From positions 1 to 42,319 of the forward strand of contig QKPP01000171.1 of the NCBI GenBank assembly GCA_006508105.1: a stretch of DNA of 42,319 nucleotides, given 5' to 3'. This DNA is from Myxococcales bacterium FL481. Lineage in GTDB: Bacteria > Myxococcota_A > Polyangia > Nannocystales > Nannocystaceae. The notes under the pieces were generated by a model. The model was not told the origin of the DNA. It did no database searches and saw only the letters and a program-made list of their open reading frames with translations. Positions 8,182 to 17,064 of the stretch are shown here, in pieces. Position numbers and translations under genes: made by a program. Numbering within the stretch: the stretch's first letter is position 1; every line of letters starts with the position of its first letter.

Positions 8182-8197
8182 ACTTGCAAAAGCAAGT
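8182..8197. promoter_or_regulatory. Candidate operator: perfect palindrome upstream of the ArsR-type gene
   Basis: The sequence ACTTGC-AAAA-GCAAGT is a perfect 6-4-6 inverted repeat, 22-37 bases upstream of the repressor start. On the minus strand it is followed by TACATT, a possible -10 element, so a bound repressor would cover the promoter. The region is unusually AT-rich for this genome. Operator function is inferred from position and symmetry. Confidence 0.6.
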
Positions 8198-8273
8198 TAG
8201 GTTCAGAAACGGCGGCTGGCTGCACCTATGGCCGGTTTCGCCATCCGGCGGGGGCGCTGGCCCGCGACTATGG

Positions 8274-9494
8274 TCAGTCGTCCCGAGGCTCGACCGCGTT
8301 GGCGGAAACGAGCATCTCGACGCCGGCGTGGGCTCGCCGATCGATTCCGTCCTGGCCCGCGGGCACGGCCGGCGGGACCGCATCGCGTTGGGCTTGGCGG
8401 TGACGCAACGAGAAACGGGCCGCGGCGCGGAGCGCTTCATCGGCGTGCTGGTCGGCCGCAACCTGTTCGAGTGCGGCGTCGATGTTGCGGTTGTCGAGCT
8501 GGACGTGAGCCAGGGCAACCGCGGCGTTGCGCCGCAGGGTCCGACGCGGGATCCGGTTCAACGGGGTGTGCCGGACGAACCCCCGGTGCTGGTTGTTCCC
8601 CACGTGCAGCAGGCGCAACAGGTCGGGACGACGATCGCGGGGCGGCGGTGGGGGCAACCAGGCCGCCACGGGCACCCGAGCCTCGCGCTCGGGGCTGTGG
8701 TTGTGCGGGCAGACCTCTTGGCACACGTCGCATCCGGCGATCCGTGGTCCCACGAGCGAGGCGAGTGCTTCCGGCACCGCGGCCCTGGACTCGATGGTCA
8801 GGTACGAGATGCACCGGCGTGGGTCGAGCTCTCCCGGCGCCGGGAACGCCTGGGTCGGGCAGGCATCGAGACACGCGGTACACGAGCCACATACGGCAAA
8901 CGAGCGCTCCGAGGGTGACGGGAGGGTGGGTCCACTGGGGCCAACGCGGGGAAGCGACGGGGCGGCTTGCTCGAGTGCGGCGGTCGTGAGCAATACGCCC
9001 AACAACACGTAGCTACCCAACCCGGGGACGAGGACACAGCCGTTCTTGCCGATGCGGCCCAGCCCGGCGATCTCCGCCAAAGCGCGTTCCGGAACCGGTT
9101 TGGTGTCCACACAAACCAGCGCGTCCAACCCGGGTCGGCGCGCGGTCAGCCATCTGGCCAGGCTCGCCAGTCGATGATGCATCACGGTGTGGTAGTCGTG
9201 CCACTGGGCGTAGCGGGCGATGGGGCCCGGATCGCCGCGGTACGGAACCGCGACCACGATCGCCGAACGGGCGTCGGGCAGCAGTTGCTCGGGATGGCAA
9301 CGCAAGTCGAGGGTGCGTTCGAGGAAGGTCATCTCGCCGGCGCGGCCGTCGGCGACAAAACGGGTCAGGGCCTCCCGAGCGGGGCGTAGCCGGGGGTCGT
9401 CTAGCCGCGCGACGCCCAGCCGCAACAAGCCCAGCGAGTCGGCCTGCTCGCGCAGTCGGTTGACCAGCTCCTCGGTCAGCGCCGGTTCGGTCAC
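8274..9494 (-). CDS. queG: Epoxyqueuosine reductase QueG
   Basis: Start GTG at 9494 overlaps the NUDIX stop by GTGA, giving 406 residues. QueG is a cobalamin- and Fe-S-dependent reductase that turns epoxyqueuosine into queuosine in tRNA. Visible features: TFLERTLDLRCHPEQLLPDARS near the N-terminus, AEIAGLGRIGKNG (cobalamin-domain signature), the two 4Fe-4S clusters in CGSCTACLDACPTQAF and CDVCQEVCPHN, and a C-terminal HEAT-like NAAVALAHV repeat after RHTPLNR. The last ~40 residues are a charged tail. Another queuosine gene, queE, lies about 17 kb away. Confidence 0.95.
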   Translation of the reverse strand: MTEPALTEELVNRLREQADSLGLLRLGVARLDDPRLRPAREALTRFVADGRAGEMTFLERTLDLRCHPEQLLPDARSAIVVAVPYRGDPGPIARYAQWHDYHTVMHHRLASLARWLTARRPGLDALVCVDTKPVPERALAEIAGLGRIGKNGCVLVPGLGSYVLLGVLLTTAALEQAAPSLPRVGPSGPTLPSPSERSFAVCGSCTACLDACPTQAFPAPGELDPRRCISYLTIESRAAVPEALASLVGPRIAGCDVCQEVCPHNHSPEREARVPVAAWLPPPPPRDRRPDLLRLLHVGNNQHRGFVRHTPLNRIPRRTLRRNAAVALAHVQLDNRNIDAALEQVAADQHADEALRAAARFSLRHRQAQRDAVPPAVPAGQDGIDRRAHAGVEMLVSANAVEPRDD

Positions 9495-10120
9495 GCGCTT
9501 CGCCTCAATCGTTCCATCAGATCCCACACCATGCGTGCGGTGGCCCCCCAAAGCGGTGGATCGCTGATGGCGTAGCGATGTAGCCCGTAGGTCTTGCCCC
9601 GCCAGGTCCGCTCTCCGTGGCGTTGATGCACGGCCGGGTCGGCGAGCTGGTCAAGCGTGGGGAGCACGAGACGCGCGACTTCGTGGTTGAACGCAGACGG
9701 TTGCCAGCCACGCGTTTCACCGGCCACAAACGGCACGACGAAATAGCCGCTGGGGACCGGGACCGGATCGAGGCGCCCGAGCACGGTCAACTCGTCGCGG
9801 GGGACGAACACCTCTTCGTGGGCTTCTCGCAATGCGGTCGCCAGGAGGTCTTGATCGGATGCTTCGGGCTTGCCGCCCGGCAACGCAATCTGCCCCGCGT
9901 GGTGTCGCCCCGCGTTCGCGCGTTCGATGAGCAGGAGGCGCGACGAGCCGGTCAGCGGCGGGCCCCCGAGCAACACCGCGAGCACCGCCGCCGGCCGCAA
10001 TGGCGCGTGCGGTTCGAGCTCGGCGTCGAGGGGCTCGAGCGCGTCGGCCAAGCGCTCGAGCGCGATGTTTCCGGCTCCAAACGGCATGACGGGCGGGGGC
10101 CTCGAGGGACCAGGGCTCAA
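9491..10120 (-). CDS. NUDIX hydrolase, CoA-pyrophosphatase type
   Basis: 209 residues. HHAGQIALPGGKPEASDQD followed by LREAHEEV is the NUDIX box together with the HxGQ(I/F)xxPGG lead-in typical of NudL/YeaB-like coenzyme A pyrophosphatases, which cleave CoA to phosphopantetheine and 3',5'-ADP. The final Gly of the canonical box is Phe here (EEVF), a minor departure. SGYFVVPFVAG and a C-terminal WGATARMVWDLM segment also fit that family. A second ATG at 10087 would give a shorter protein starting MPFGAGNIAL and may be the true start. The gene is translationally coupled to queG downstream. Confidence 0.85.
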   Translation of the reverse strand: MSPGPSRPPPVMPFGAGNIALERLADALEPLDAELEPHAPLRPAAVLAVLLGGPPLTGSSRLLLIERANAGRHHAGQIALPGGKPEASDQDLLATALREAHEEVFVPRDELTVLGRLDPVPVPSGYFVVPFVAGETRGWQPSAFNHEVARLVLPTLDQLADPAVHQRHGERTWRGKTYGLHRYAISDPPLWGATARMVWDLMERLRRSA

Positions 10121-10366
10121 CCTCGTCGGGCGAGTCGAGCCGCGCGATCAACGGGAGCCGCGGGCCGGAGGGGTCGCGTGGGGAACCCGGGGCTCGTGGC
10201 CATGGCGTCCGCGTCGGGCGTGAGCGTTCACCGCACCGGAGCGCGTCCACACGGGCAGTCCCCGGCGTCCGCCCGGCCGTTCGAAACCTCTCTAGTCTAG
10301 GCGCGACGGATCGACCCTGGTCCGCCGGCTCGGTCGGTGCGTGGTGCGGTGCCGCGGCGTCGAACG

Positions 10367-10759
10367 CTAGACCGAAAATGAGCTCCCGCAGCCGCAACTG
10401 CCGGTCGTATTGGGGTTGTTGAACTTGAAGCCGGCGCCCTGCAAGCCCTCGACGTAGTCGATCTCGGTGCCCATCAGATACATGAAGCTCATCTGGTCAC
10501 AAACCAGTGACACGCCGTTGGACGAAAACCGCATGTCCTCGCCACCGGGCTCGTCGAAGAACAGATCGTACTGGAATCCGGAACAGCCCCCGCCGATCAC
10601 CTTGACGCGCAGATCGTAGTGAGGCTCGATGGCTTCCGCCTCGCGGATTTCGCCGATCTTGTTCGAGGCGATCTCAGTCACTTGGAGGGCACCGTCCATG
10701 CTGGGGTCGGGCTGGGGCGGCGGCGTGGCGTTTTCGGGCGTGGTGGTTTCCGTGTTCAT
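10367..10759 (-). CDS. A-type iron-sulfur cluster carrier (ErpA/IscA family)
   Basis: Start ATG at 10759 is preferred over an upstream ATG at 10804, giving 130 residues. The protein has the three conserved cysteines of HesB/IscA/ErpA proteins: one in GGGCSGFQYDL and two in GSCGCGSSF near the C-terminus. It delivers Fe-S clusters to apo-enzymes; QueG, encoded nearby, is one such enzyme type, and the cytochrome and radical SAM genes in the window add demand. The N-terminal ~25 residues are Pro/Thr-rich and not part of the fold. The 5' untranslated region has GGCGCC-TTT-GGCGCC at 10786-10800, a short inverted repeat. The name ErpA versus IscA cannot be decided by eye. Confidence 0.92.
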   Translation of the reverse strand: MNTETTTPENATPPPQPDPSMDGALQVTEIASNKIGEIREAEAIEPHYDLRVKVIGGGCSGFQYDLFFDEPGGEDMRFSSNGVSLVCDQMSFMYLMGTEIDYVEGLQGAGFKFNNPNTTGSCGCGSSFSV

Positions 10760-11053
10760 GGTGTCCTCGCGCGGATGAGCGCGCAGGCGCCTTTGGCGCC
10801 GCAAACTCTTACGTTACGTGAGGTATACACTGCGTCGTCGAGGTCGACACGTCAACCGGGCCGTCCAACTTGGACGCCGGGTCGCGGGGCGTTGACGGCG
10901 CCGATGCGCTCACTCGACGGCATGCGCTCATTGGCCGCGACTCGCCGGTTTGACAGCCCAGCAGCGGATTTCTTACCGTTTCATGCGCTTTATTCGACCT
11001 CGAGTGCTTTCGCGTTTTGGCGCGGGGGCGGGCGCCACTGGAACGGAACCTCA

Positions 11054-12547
11054 ATGACTCGCCACGCTGTCCTCGCCGCCGTCCTCGGCCTCACCGTAAC
11101 CTCTCTCGCCTGCGGCGAAAGCCGCGAAGACCAGCTCCGACGCCAGATCCAGTACGAGAAAGCTGGAAAGAAGGAAGTCGATCCCCTGGCGGAGGTCGAA
11201 AAAATCCCGCCACATCCCACCCGTGACGCTCTCGCGCCGCTGCTGACCAAAATCTTCTCCGGCGAGAACCTGCCGAACGTGGTGGAGACCGAGATCGTCG
11301 GCGTGGCCGGCGAGCGGTTTCCGTACGAGCTGACCGCCGGTGTGTTGGCGGTGGTTCGCCTCAAGTCGGGCCTCAGCGAAGCCCAGAAGGTCAAAGCCAT
11401 CGTCCGCGGCACGGCCGAGGCCGACGCCTGGGTCCACCGCGACAACGCGCGAAAAAACTACGCCGACCATATCCACAAGGTCATGCGTAGTTTCGGCGAC
11501 GAAGAAAAAGACAAGGTGCTGCGGTCGTACGCCGACCTCAAGCTCCTGAACTTCTTCAATAGCGCGGACGCAGATGCGGCGATCTCAGCGCTGCCCAGTG
11601 GGATGCAGGGCGCCGTGTCAGCCCTCAAGCAAGAGTACGTTGGGGAAAAAGACGCGGTGTGGGAGCGGTGGATGGACGTCAAGATGTACGCGCGGCGCGA
11701 GGTGGCGGGCGACCGGCCCTTCAAAGAGTTGCTCAAGGCCATCCGCGTCGACCTCGGGCACGAAGAGCCCAAACCCTACACGTGGGACGAGGCGCACGAT
11801 CCGATCTTTGCCAAGTGGGCCAAAGAGATCAACAGCGACGAGAAGCTGTTTGAGCTGATGACCAACTTGCGTGAGCTGCAGCCCCAAGAGGAGTTTCGCA
11901 ACGACACGCACGCGTTGTGGGTGATGGAAGGCTCGCCGAAGATGCCGGCCAAGGCCAAGGGCGTCAAAACCGACAAGATGCTCGGTTTCGGCGTGCACCG
12001 GGAGGACCTTGGGGGCGGCTACCAGGAGATGGTGTTTGTGTTTAGCAAGAAACTCAAAGGCGCCAAGCTCAAGCGCGCCTACTTGCAGTCGCACATCTAC
12101 CGTCACATCTTCAGCGACTTTCAGCTGCTGGCCACGGCGGGCAGCGACTTTCCAGACAAGATCGTGCCCGACAAGTACGACCCCGAGTACGCCCGGTGTG
12201 CTTCCGGGGCCGCCCTCGACACCATGCTGACCCACTACAAGGGCAAGTACCCGCTCATCGCCGATTTGTCGCCGAAGACCCGCGACGCGGGCAAGATCTT
12301 GACCGTGGCTCACGAGTGCATCATCGAGGCCTGTCGTGGCGGCGGCATCAAAATCCCCGACCCCAAGGACGAGACGGACGTCGAGGGGCCGGCGCCAGGC
12401 AGCCGACTGGCCGTGTTCCAGATGCTGGCCCGGTTTGAGACCGTCGACTACAACGCGGCCGCACTGCGCAAAGAGCCGAAGAAGAGCGCGGCGGAGATGG
12501 ACGCCGAGGCGTTTTTGAAGGCCAACCCCAACCAGCACGTGCAGTAG
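11054..12547 (+). CDS. Lipoprotein of unknown function
   Basis: Start ATG at 11054 gives 497 residues and a clear lipoprotein signal (MTRHAVLAAVLGLTVTSLAC, lipobox SLAC). The open frame extends further upstream to 10619, but that part is Arg/Pro-rich and antisense to the Fe-S carrier gene. The mature protein is rich in Lys and Glu and mostly helical, with no repeats. I recognise no domain. Segments such as DTMLTHYKGKYPLIADLSP and KILTVAHECIIEACRGGG could be checked against myxobacterial families. It is followed by a strong hairpin, so it is probably monocistronic. Confidence 0.85.
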   Translation: MTRHAVLAAVLGLTVTSLACGESREDQLRRQIQYEKAGKKEVDPLAEVEKIPPHPTRDALAPLLTKIFSGENLPNVVETEIVGVAGERFPYELTAGVLAVVRLKSGLSEAQKVKAIVRGTAEADAWVHRDNARKNYADHIHKVMRSFGDEEKDKVLRSYADLKLLNFFNSADADAAISALPSGMQGAVSALKQEYVGEKDAVWERWMDVKMYARREVAGDRPFKELLKAIRVDLGHEEPKPYTWDEAHDPIFAKWAKEINSDEKLFELMTNLRELQPQEEFRNDTHALWVMEGSPKMPAKAKGVKTDKMLGFGVHREDLGGGYQEMVFVFSKKLKGAKLKRAYLQSHIYRHIFSDFQLLATAGSDFPDKIVPDKYDPEYARCASGAALDTMLTHYKGKYPLIADLSPKTRDAGKILTVAHECIIEACRGGGIKIPDPKDETDVEGPAPGSRLAVFQMLARFETVDYNAAALRKEPKKSAAEMDAEAFLKANPNQHVQ

Positions 12548-12564
12548 TTAGGGCTAGGGTCCGA

Positions 12565-12602
12565 CGAAAGCCGCCGCTCGCAGCCCGCGAGGGCGGCTTT
12601 CG
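12565..12602 (+). terminator. Long stem-loop after the lipoprotein gene
   Basis: CGAAAGCCGCC at 12565-12575 pairs perfectly with GGCGGCTTTCG at 12592-12602, and an inner CTCGC/GCGAG pair continues the stem to about 16 bp with one bulge. There is no clear U-tract, so it may act as a GC-rich terminator or an RNA 3'-end stabiliser between this gene and ligA. Confidence 0.65.
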
Positions 12603-12638
12603 AGTTGTCGGCGCCGACCCCCTTCGGTAGTTAGGGCC

Positions 12639-14690
12639 ATGACCGACGAGCCGCTTCCAACCGACCCGGCGACGATCGCCCGTGACTTGGCGACCTTCGA
12701 TGCGGCGACGTTGGTGGCGCTAGTCCGTCGATCCAACCGGGAGTACTGGGACCAGGCTGCGCCGACGCTGCCCGACTCCCTCTACGATCGCTTGGTCAAC
12801 GAGCTGCGCCGACGTGACCCGGGGGCGCCGATTTTGGACGACCTCGGGCCCACAGTCGATCCAGCGCTCGCACTGGGTGCCAAAGAGTTGGTCAGCCTCG
12901 ACTTGGCGAGAAAGGTGGCACCGGAGCGCCGCTTGGGCCTAGGATTTGCCCACACCCGATCGATGCTCTCGCTCGAGAAGTGCTACGAGCTACAGGGACT
13001 GATCGACTGGTCGGACAAGTTCGAGGGGGGCATCTTGGTGATGCCCAAGCTCGACGGGATCGCGTGCAGTTTGCACTACGACGCGACCGGTCGCTTGCTG
13101 GTTGCCGCGACTCGTGGGTCCGGCGCCGTGGGCGAGGACATCACACAAAACGCCCAGGCCATTGCCGACATCCCGGCCCACCTCGCGTCGTCTCGCCTCG
13201 ATGGAGGCCTGGAAGTACGGGGGGAGATCTTCATGCGCCTCAGCGTGTTCCAACGTTTCGCCGATACGTACTCAAATCCGCGCAACCTGACCGCCGGGGC
13301 GATTAAGAACAAGGATGTCGAGCGCAGCCGGGAGTACGATCTGAGTTTCATGGCCTACGACGTGCTCGGCTCGGACCGGCCTGACGAGCGGCAAAAGTGC
13401 GCGCTGCTGGGCGAGCTCGGGTTTTCGGTGGACCATTTCGAGTTCGTCGATCGCGGACACATGCAAGCGGCGTTCGAGGCGATCGCCGCGTCACGGGCCG
13501 ATCTCGACTACGAGATCGATGGCGTGGTGTACCGCGCTGAGCTTGTCGCGGAGCAAGAGCGTCTTGGAGAAACGGGTCATCACCCGCGGTGGTCGATCGC
13601 GTACAAGTTCCAAGGCGACACCGGCCAAACCAAGCTCGCGGACGTGATGTGGTCGACCAGCCGTACCGGTACCATCACCCCGGTGGCTCGGCTCGAGCCG
13701 GTGGAGTTGAGCGGCGCGATGATCGGTCGGGCAAGTTTGCACAACGTCAGCCGCTTCGAGGCGTTGCAGCTGACGCGGGGCTGCACGGTCGAGGTCACCC
13801 GGCGCGGGGGGGTGATCCCCATGGTCGAGCGCGTGGTCGAGCCGGGGCCGCAAGGCGAGCCGTTTGAGCTGCCGATCGCCTGCCCGGGCTGCGGGGGTCC
13901 CGTCGAACGTCGGCGCAAGCGCGAGGGCGAGTTTTTGTACTGTGTCGACCCGACCCATTGTATCGACGCGCGGCTGGGGGAGCTCGGACACTTCGCGAAG
14001 GTGGTCGAGATCTTGGGCTTTGGGCCCAAGGTCCTGGCGAAGTCTGTCGAAAACGGCCTGTTGGACCACCCCGACGATTTTTATCGCCTCCGGCTAGAAG
14101 ACCTGCAAACGCTCGACCGCCTGGGGCGACGCAGCGCGCAGAACTTGATCGACGAGATCGCGGCGCGTCGCAAACTGACGTTGCCGGTGTTCTTACAAGC
14201 ATTGGGCATTGATCATCTCGGGCGGCAAAATGCTCAGATGCTCGCGCGTCAGTTCGCCACCCTCGATCGCATCCGAACCGCCACACGCGACGAACTGATG
14301 GCGGTGCGCGGCGTCAAAGAGGCGATCGCCGATGCCCTGGTCACCGGGCTCGCGGACAAAGCGGCCTTGATCGACCGCCTGCTCGAGCATGTCGAGGTCG
14401 AAGCGATGGCTGAACCGGATCCCCCAGCGTCCGGCCCCGGGCCGCTGGTGGGCAAGTCGTTTCTCTTCACGGGGGCCTTGGAGGGCCTCACCCGGGCCCA
14501 GGCGCAAGACCGGGTCAAGGGTGCGGGCGGAACCGCGGCGAGTGGCGTGGCCAAGACCCTCGACTACTTGGTGGTGGGAGCCGGCAAGGCCGACAAGTCC
14601 AGCAAGCAGCGCAAGGCCGAGAAGCTGATCGAGGGCGGGGCAGCGATCACGATTTTGACGGAAGCGGAGTTCTTGGCGCTGGTGCCATGA
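12639..14690 (+). CDS. ligA: NAD-dependent DNA ligase
   Basis: 683 residues, near the usual ~670. It seals nicks using NAD+. Domains in order: Ia with SLYDRLVNELRRR; adenylation domain with the active lysine in MPKLDG (Lys137); ATRGSGAVGEDITQN; NPRNLTAGAIKNKD; OB fold; zinc finger beginning CPGCGG and ending YCVDPTHC; helix-hairpin-helix region with LGRQNAQ and VRGVKEAIA; and a C-terminal BRCT domain with GKSFLFTGALEGLTRAQAQ. Two oddities: the usual RGDG is RGSG here, and the stretch between domain Ia and the adenylation domain is longer than usual, lacking a clear SPTxRVG. It may be a second, specialised ligase rather than the replicative copy. It overlaps the next gene by ATGA. Confidence 0.92.
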   Translation: MTDEPLPTDPATIARDLATFDAATLVALVRRSNREYWDQAAPTLPDSLYDRLVNELRRRDPGAPILDDLGPTVDPALALGAKELVSLDLARKVAPERRLGLGFAHTRSMLSLEKCYELQGLIDWSDKFEGGILVMPKLDGIACSLHYDATGRLLVAATRGSGAVGEDITQNAQAIADIPAHLASSRLDGGLEVRGEIFMRLSVFQRFADTYSNPRNLTAGAIKNKDVERSREYDLSFMAYDVLGSDRPDERQKCALLGELGFSVDHFEFVDRGHMQAAFEAIAASRADLDYEIDGVVYRAELVAEQERLGETGHHPRWSIAYKFQGDTGQTKLADVMWSTSRTGTITPVARLEPVELSGAMIGRASLHNVSRFEALQLTRGCTVEVTRRGGVIPMVERVVEPGPQGEPFELPIACPGCGGPVERRRKREGEFLYCVDPTHCIDARLGELGHFAKVVEILGFGPKVLAKSVENGLLDHPDDFYRLRLEDLQTLDRLGRRSAQNLIDEIAARRKLTLPVFLQALGIDHLGRQNAQMLARQFATLDRIRTATRDELMAVRGVKEAIADALVTGLADKAALIDRLLEHVEVEAMAEPDPPASGPGPLVGKSFLFTGALEGLTRAQAQDRVKGAGGTAASGVAKTLDYLVVGAGKADKSSKQRKAEKLIEGGAAITILTEAEFLALVP

Positions 14691-15886
14691 GGTTTGCTCT
14701 TATTATCTTGGTGTGGTTCGCCGGCCACTTCTACGTGCAGCGACGCCTGGTTCGAACGTTGCCTGGGAGTCGCTGGCGGCGATGGACCACGGTGGCCGTG
14801 GCGCTGGCCGCCGTCCTCCCGCTGTTGGCGATGACGCTATGGCGCACGACCCCGGACGCGTTCGGGGTCACCGCGCTGTCTTGGCTGGGCTTTTGGTCCT
14901 TCGGTCTGAGTTCCGTCGTGTTTGCGTTCGTGCTCGTTCGCGATGGGTTGTTGTCGGCCGTCGCGCTCGTCGGGCGACTCCGACGGCGCCGTGGCGGGTC
15001 GTTGTCGCCGCCCGACGTCGTGGCCGATCCCGAACGACGTCGGTTGTTCTCCAACACGGTGAACATGGGCATCGTCGGGGGAGCCGTGTCCATGAGTGCG
15101 GTCGGCGGCGCCCACGTGACGACGACCCCGGCGATCAAGCGACTTCGCGTGCCGATCGAAGGCCTGCCACGCGGGTTGGAGGGCTTTCGCATCGCGCAAC
15201 TGACCGACGTGCACATCGGCCCCACCATTCGCGGCGGCTTTTTGCGGGGGGTCGTCGAGGCGGTCAACGCCGAGGGGCCCGATCTCGTCGCGGTCACGGG
15301 AGACCTGGTCGATGGACATGTGCGCGTCCTTGGCGAGCACGTGCGGCCCCTGGCCGGGCTGCGGGCGCCCCACGGCGTGTTCTTCGTGACCGGCAACCAT
15401 GAGTACTACTGGCGGGCCGAGGAGTGGATCGCGTTCTTGCGAGAGCTCGGTCTCGAGGTCCTACTCAACGAGCATCGCGTGATCACCCACGCCGGCGAGT
15501 CGCTGGTCGTCGCGGGGGTCACCGATCTCCACGGGGGCGCGAGCGCGGGGATGCCCTCCGATCCGGCCGTGGCTGTCGCCGGTGCGCCCCGGGATGCCGT
15601 CAAGCTGCTGCTTGCTCATCAGCCGCGCAGTGTCTTCGCGGCCGAGCGGGCGGGGGTCGATCTACAGCTTTCTGGCCACACCCACGGTGGCCAGTACTTC
15701 CCGTTCAACCTGCTGATCCACCTCGTCCAGCCCTACGTCCGCGGGTTGCACCGCCACGGACGATCGTGGGTATACGTCAGCTGCGGGACGGGCTACTGGG
15801 GCCCGCCGATGCGAGTCGGCGCACCAGCCGAGATCACGCTGGTCGAGCTCGTGGCGGCTGAGGGAGCGACCGCGCGCACCGCCTGA
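14687..15886 (+). CDS. Membrane-anchored metallophosphoesterase (YkuE/YaeI type)
   Basis: 399 residues. Three or four hydrophobic helices occupy the first ~100 residues. A twin-arginine-like ERRRLFSN plus hydrophobic stretch then precedes the catalytic domain. Metal-binding motifs of calcineurin-like phosphoesterases are complete: TDVHIG, GDLVDG, GNHEYYW, LLAHQP and SGHTHGGQ. Related YkuE/YaeI enzymes act on phospholipid-like substrates at the membrane; the substrate here is unknown. The start overlaps the stop of ligA by ATGA, so translation is coupled, although no functional link to DNA repair is evident. Confidence 0.9.
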   Translation: MRFALIILVWFAGHFYVQRRLVRTLPGSRWRRWTTVAVALAAVLPLLAMTLWRTTPDAFGVTALSWLGFWSFGLSSVVFAFVLVRDGLLSAVALVGRLRRRRGGSLSPPDVVADPERRRLFSNTVNMGIVGGAVSMSAVGGAHVTTTPAIKRLRVPIEGLPRGLEGFRIAQLTDVHIGPTIRGGFLRGVVEAVNAEGPDLVAVTGDLVDGHVRVLGEHVRPLAGLRAPHGVFFVTGNHEYYWRAEEWIAFLRELGLEVLLNEHRVITHAGESLVVAGVTDLHGGASAGMPSDPAVAVAGAPRDAVKLLLAHQPRSVFAAERAGVDLQLSGHTHGGQYFPFNLLIHLVQPYVRGLHRHGRSWVYVSCGTGYWGPPMRVGAPAEITLVELVAAEGATARTA

Positions 15887-15914
15887 GGCGAGCGCGGGGC
15901 TCAGTTCAACCCGG

Positions 15915-16835
15915 CTAGCCGAGTCGTTCGCCTTCCAGCTTGAGGGTCATCGCATACGACAGATGGTCGCGGGGGGCGAGGTCGACCAGCCCGTGTCCCT
16001 CCACGCCCCGGGTGAGGAGATTCACCGCGTCGTTGACGTGCGTGACCGGTTCGAATGCGAAAAACGGTTGGTCGGCGGGCGCATACACCACGACGTGCTC
16101 GCAGGTATCCGACGCCTCAAGGGTCGCTGTCAGACCGCTGCCCGGCCACCTGATGGCGGCGCGACCATCCCAGCCGGCGAAGCAGTGATCCAGCTCGACG
16201 TCGATCTCGCGGGCGCTCGAAAAGTCCCAGTCGGGCGGCACGGCTTGTGCGGGGCCGGTGGGGATGGGCACGTCCTCGGATGGGTAGACGCCTTGACAAG
16301 CAAACTGCAGCGTCGCGCGCTCTTGTGGATCGGTGAGGGTTCGCGCGAAGTAGGGATGTAGGCCGGCGCCGGCGGGCATCGAGGCGGTGCCGATGTTGAA
16401 CAACTTGAGCTCAATGCGTAGCTGCGCGCCGCTGAGACGATACTCGAGCTCGACCACAAACGGGAACGGGAAATCCATGTCCGAGAACGCGGACGATAAG
16501 AACCGCAGCTTGCAACTAGCGGCCGAGCGTTCGACCAGGCTCCACGGCCGATTGCGAACGTGGCCATGGATGGCATGGTGCTCGGGTGAGGCCAGGGTGA
16601 CCGGTTGACCGTTATACTCGAACTTCCCGTCGCGGACTCGCCCAGAGTAGGGGGCGAGTACGTAGCAGGCGGGGGTGCGCAGATCCGAGAAGCGATCGGG
16701 GGCCGGATACCAAAGCGGCGTCCACTGACCCTCGAGCTTGACGTCAAGGTTGCGCACGCTTGCGCCGATGCCGGGGTCGATGCCGAGTCGCAAGTGGTCG
16801 GTTTGAAGTTCGAGCATGCGACGTAAGCGTAGCAA
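15915..16835 (-). CDS. Aldose 1-epimerase (galactose mutarotase family)
   Basis: 306 residues. It interconverts alpha and beta anomers of hexoses. Expected catalytic and binding positions are visible: HHAIHGHVRNRPW (first His), GAGLHPYF (second His) and FFAFEPVTHVNDAVN (the Glu base). The N-terminus starts LELQTDHLRLGIDPGIGASV, typical of the beta-supersandwich fold. An ATG seven codons in (MLELQ) is an alternative start. Specific sugar unknown; the gene stands alone between a plus-strand operon and the cytochrome/selenoprotein pair. Confidence 0.9.
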   Translation of the reverse strand: MLRLRRMLELQTDHLRLGIDPGIGASVRNLDVKLEGQWTPLWYPAPDRFSDLRTPACYVLAPYSGRVRDGKFEYNGQPVTLASPEHHAIHGHVRNRPWSLVERSAASCKLRFLSSAFSDMDFPFPFVVELEYRLSGAQLRIELKLFNIGTASMPAGAGLHPYFARTLTDPQERATLQFACQGVYPSEDVPIPTGPAQAVPPDWDFSSAREIDVELDHCFAGWDGRAAIRWPGSGLTATLEASDTCEHVVVYAPADQPFFAFEPVTHVNDAVNLLTRGVEGHGLVDLAPRDHLSYAMTLKLEGERLG

Positions 16836-17064
16836 ACGTGCTCGTGGTTCGGCGGCGACGCCAATCCGTGTCGACGGCCGTGCGGGATTGGCCGGGCGGG
16901 GTCGCTGGACTTGAACCGCGCCGGTGTCGTGCCGGCAGGCCTCGTTGGAACCGAGGACGGTCGCGCCGATCGCCGTGCCGCCGGCTCACGTGGGGCCGTC
17001 GTCCCAACCCCCGGCATACTCAGCGGCGTGGTTCGTCGGTGGTCCGAGCCGGGTCGCGGACGGC

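Noticed and set aside
16890-16960. tRNA-like T-arm (GGTTCAAGTCC on the minus strand)
   Set aside because: The T-stem does not pair beyond two bases and no acceptor, D-arm or anticodon arm can be built around it.
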